From Bacilli bacterium (GTDB lineage: Bacteria; Bacillota_I; Bacilli_A; RF39; UBA660), in contig CAADYO010000017.1 of assembly GCA_900753325.1 (NCBI GenBank), positions 28,980 through 92,979 on the forward strand: 64,000 bases of DNA, written 5' to 3'. Below are positions 61,948 to 64,000 of the stretch, in pieces. Under the pieces are notes generated by a model. That model saw only the letters and a program-made list of their open reading frames with translations. It was not told the DNA's origin and made no database searches. Positions within the stretch are counted from its first letter, which is position 1. Each line of letters opens with the position of its first letter. The position numbers were made by a program, and so were the translations under genes.

Positions 61948-61976
61948 CTTATAACGATTAAACAATAATTTGTCAA
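61948..61976 (-). promoter_or_regulatory. Promoter for topA
   Basis: Perfect TTGACA, 17 bases and TATAAG read leftwards, 20 bases before the ATG. Confidence 0.75.
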
Positions 61977-62025
61977 TCACTTCTATATTTATTATACGAA
62001 TAATTTTAAAGATATTCTAAAAAAA

Positions 62026-62649
62026 TTATAAATTATGTTCTTTTACATAATCTGCTACTGGTCCATAACTTCTTCTATGTTCATTTAATATACCATACTT
62101 TGAAATTGCTTCTAAATGTTTTTTAGTAGGATATCCTTTATTATGTTTAAAATCATACATTGGATATTTTAAATCTAATTCATATAACATTCTATCTCTT
62201 GTAACTTTCGCAATAACAGAAGCAGCACTAATTGTAATACTTTTCAAATCACCCTTAATAATAGAAGTAGTTGGAATATCTATCTCTAATGGCATAGCAT
62301 CTATTAATACATGTTCAATTTTAATTTGCCTATTACACTCATCAATTGCCATCTTCATAGCAAGTTTTGTAGCCTCATATATATTAACTTCATCTATTTT
62401 TTTCTCATCGATTATTCCAATACCAATACCAAGTGCTTGCTTTTTTATCTCTTCAAAAAAGAAATCACGTTTTTTTTCAGATAACTTTTTAGAGTCAGTT
62501 AATCCATCCAAATTAAACTCTTCAGGTAAAACAACACAAGCCGCAACAACAGGTCCAACTAAAGGACCTCTCCCTACTTCATCAACTCCTGCTATAAATT
62601 TAATGCCCTTTTCTCTCAATTCTCTTTCATACATATAATTATCATTCAT
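62026..62649 (-). CDS. rnhB: Ribonuclease HII
   Basis: RNase HII removes ribonucleotides from DNA. The 207 residues have the start FIAGVDEVGRGPLVGPVVAA with catalytic Asp23 and Glu24, then LTDSKKLSEKKR, VLIDAMPL (third acid), SITISAASVIAKVTRD (fourth acid) and HKGYPTKKH-like HNKGYPTKKHLEA. ATG at 62649 after TTGGTGAAGTAT; the longer TTG frame is rejected. It follows rbgA, as in the Bacillus ylqF-rnhB pair. Confidence 0.97.
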   Translation of the reverse strand: MNDNYMYERELREKGIKFIAGVDEVGRGPLVGPVVAACVVLPEEFNLDGLTDSKKLSEKKRDFFFEEIKKQALGIGIGIIDEKKIDEVNIYEATKLAMKMAIDECNRQIKIEHVLIDAMPLEIDIPTTSIIKGDLKSITISAASVIAKVTRDRMLYELDLKYPMYDFKHNKGYPTKKHLEAISKYGILNEHRRSYGPVADYVKEHNL

Positions 62650-62693
62650 ATACTTCACCAAAAAACATTTTAACATACTAACATTTTATTAAG

Positions 62694-62723
62694 AAAGAAA
62701 AAAAGTAGATTTTCTACTTCTTT
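62694..62723 (-). terminator. Terminator after rbgA
   Basis: AAGTAGA and TCTACTT arms with a three-base loop, then a T run leftwards. Some transcripts must pass it if rnhB has no promoter of its own. Confidence 0.7.
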
Positions 62724-63640
62724 ACATCTAACCTATCAAAAGTAATATTACCAAAATATCCATTTTTTAAATCTCTAATAATAATATTAGATACTTTATC
62801 ATAATCAGCAACACCACCTCTAGATAAAGCTCCTCTCTTTTTAGCTATCATATCATACGTTTCTGTCAAGTCATCATCCAATTCAGAAATACCATACCTA
62901 TCTTCTAATCTTTCTGGATATAATTCATAAAGCTTTTTTAAAATAAATGCTGCTATTGCATCTGTATCTAATATTTCTTCTTTTATAGAAGATAAACAAG
63001 CAAGTACGTGAGCCGCCTCTTGATCTTCCATTTTAGGCCATAAAATACCTGGTGAATCCAACAGTTCCACATCTTTATTAATTCTAATCCAACTAAGACT
63101 TTTGGTAAATCCAGGAGTATTCCCAACACCAGCCGACTTCTTACCAACTAATCTATTTATTAAAGTACTCTTACCAGCATTAGGAACACCAACTATTAAA
63201 GCTCGAGCTGCCCTAGGTTTCATTCCTTTACTTTCACGTTTTTTATTTTCTATATCCATAAGTTCTTTAGTATAATCAAGAATTTTCTTAACATTCAAAC
63301 CACTCATTAAATCAACTGGCACAACCTTATATCCCATATTCTCATAATATTTAATAATTTTATCAGTTTCAACTTTATCACACAAATCATACTTAGTCAT
63401 AACTAATATTCTTGGCTTATCTTTAATTAAATCATCTATATCAACTATTTTAGATGACAATGGCATTCTAGCATCAATAACCTCATAAACAACATCTATT
63501 AAATTAAGTTTTTCTATAATTTCACGTTTAGTCTTAGCCATATGACCTGGATACCACGAAATGGGGACTTTTGAAAAACTTTTTTGACTATCATTATTTT
63601 TCTTTTCTGCTCTGATTTTTCTTTTTTGGTACATATCCAT
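62714..63640 (-). CDS. rbgA: Ribosome biogenesis GTPase RbgA (YlqF)
   Basis: RbgA is needed for the late step of 50S assembly. The 308-residue, circularly permuted GTPase has WYPGHMAKTKREI, G4 VMTKYDLCD, G1 VGVPNAGKSTLINRL, G2 NTPGFT and G3 DSPGILWP, and a C-terminal ANTAR-like domain. The family normally starts about MxIQWFPGHM. Here a basic extension of about 25 residues (YQKRKIRAEKKNND) precedes it. ATG at 63640. Confidence 0.95.
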   Translation of the reverse strand: MDMYQKRKIRAEKKNNDSQKSFSKVPISWYPGHMAKTKREIIEKLNLIDVVYEVIDARMPLSSKIVDIDDLIKDKPRILVMTKYDLCDKVETDKIIKYYENMGYKVVPVDLMSGLNVKKILDYTKELMDIENKKRESKGMKPRAARALIVGVPNAGKSTLINRLVGKKSAGVGNTPGFTKSLSWIRINKDVELLDSPGILWPKMEDQEAAHVLACLSSIKEEILDTDAIAAFILKKLYELYPERLEDRYGISELDDDLTETYDMIAKKRGALSRGGVADYDKVSNIIIRDLKNGYFGNITFDRLDVKK

Positions 63641-63665
63641 TTTAATCACTTCTTTCTATTCTATC

Positions 63666-63692
63666 ATTTAAAAAAATACTTAAAAGTATTTG
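63666..63692 (-). terminator. Terminator after the 61-aa gene
   Basis: AAATACTT and AAGTATTT arms with a two-base loop, then a T run leftwards. Confidence 0.7.
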
Positions 63693-63702
63693 TTTTTCGT
63701 TT

Positions 63703-63888
63703 TTAACTTGAAAGTATTATATCATATTTTTGTTTATTTATAAAGTCAAGAGCCTCAAAACATTTATCTTCATATTTGAATATTACTTTTATATTACCAT
63801 CTTCACTAGCAACAATATCTTCAATTAACTCATCTATCAATAATCTATTTAGTTCATTTATTTTTTCTTTCTTTTTAAATATATTCAT
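63703..63888 (-). CDS. Small soluble protein of unknown function (61 aa)
   Basis: I do not recognise it. The product is charged (KKKEKINELNRLLIDELIEDI) with a helical start and a strand-like end (NIKVIFKYEDKCFEALDF). It begins 13 bases after the stop of the partial gene at the window end. The SD (GATTGG) is weak. The gene ends just before a terminator, so it closes that upstream unit. Confidence 0.55.
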   Translation of the reverse strand: MNIFKKKEKINELNRLLIDELIEDIVASEDGNIKVIFKYEDKCFEALDFINKQKYDIILSS

Positions 63889-63901
63889 CCAATCAGTATC
63901 G

Positions 63902-64000
63902 TTATTTTTTTATTGTTTCTTTTTCTTCTTCCTTTTTTGAATACAAATTAGAAATTATGCACAAAATAATTAAAACAATAATAAATAGTACTGATATTAA
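63902..64000 (-). CDS. C-terminal end of a membrane protein (runs off window end)
   Basis: Thirty-two residues before a TAA are visible in an open frame: a hydrophobic helix (LISVLFIIVLIILCII) followed by a short charged tail (SKKEEEKETIKK). This is the final transmembrane segment and tail of a membrane protein. Signal peptidase is often found upstream of rbgA in Firmicutes, and SipW-like ones end this way, but the visible part cannot settle it. Confidence 0.6.
   Translation of the reverse strand, partial: LISVLFIIVLIILCIISNLYSKKEEEKETIKK

Noticed and set aside
1..64000. Mollicute genetic code (TGA as Trp)
   Set aside because: rel and the 315-residue gene end in TGA with a normal downstream start in overlap, and Trp is written TGG throughout, so the standard code applies.
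1..64000. CRISPR array, IS element, prophage, tRNA or rRNA
   Set aside because: No regularly spaced repeats, no transposase or phage genes, no terminal inverted repeats with target duplications and no cloverleaf with CCA end were seen. XerC is the housekeeping recombinase.

Overview
The window is AT-rich DNA from a low-GC Gram-positive bacterium. It encodes SigA, SigK-like, FtsA/FtsZ, DivIB, Rel, ComN, YqeH/YqeG and RbgA homologues and a T-box leader. The content and order resemble Bacilli, probably an uncultured gut lineage of the RF39/Erysipelotrichales kind; that placement is inference. TGA is used as a stop (rel, the 315-residue gene), so the code is standard. Most genes lie on the minus strand, with short gaps, 1-22 base overlaps and SD sequences of the AGGAGG or GGTGA type.

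Layout. 1-9.7 kb: the N-terminal part of FtsK/SpoIIIE; rpmG-small ORF-efp; a class B PBP; a DUF2624-like ORF with an apparent ATT start; nfo; two type IV pilin-like proteins; a lipoprotein of the glycosyl-hydrolase-like 10 family; a DUF421 protein. 8.6-10.6 kb: two unrecognised proteins sharing one module, present twice in the first and once in the second, with a TIGR04086-like membrane protein between them. 10.8-20.1 kb: dnaG-rpoD-trmK, yqeH-yqeG, a polysaccharide deacetylase, a SigK-like sigma factor, VanZ and a divergent MurE-like ligase. 20.2-23 kb: an arginase-fold protein lacking nearly all metal ligands, and a surface protein. 23-34.6 kb: a division/wall cluster (murG, murB, divIB, ftsA, ftsZ) split by five polytopic membrane genes, four of them tandem paralogues of which one is decayed. 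34.8-41 kb: tmcAL, gmk, a class B-like sortase beside a probable substrate, mutM and an ASCH protein. 41-44.8 kb: polA, a 49-residue membrane protein and lexA around two SOS boxes. 44.8-55.3 kb: tcdA, a 6S-like RNA, aspS and hisS behind a T-box, an AI-2E family transporter, dtd and rel. 55.3-64 kb: secDF, comN, xerC, topA, rnhB and rbgA.

The genes work together in replication and repair (dnaG, polA, topA, nfo, mutM, lexA), wall synthesis and division (murB, murG, ftsA/Z, divIB, PBP), translation quality (hisS, aspS, dtd, tmcAL, tcdA, trmK, efp, rbgA, yqeH) and surface display (pilins, sortase and anchored proteins). The most notable points are: a 49-residue membrane protein whose consensus promoter carries a LexA-type box exactly in its spacer; a HisRS ending in a ten-cysteine tail under a T-box whose specifier reads both Asp and His codons; a pseudo-arginase with an intact substrate pocket; a sortase without its catalytic arginine; and a repeated-module protein family. 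No tRNA, rRNA, CRISPR array, IS element or prophage was seen.
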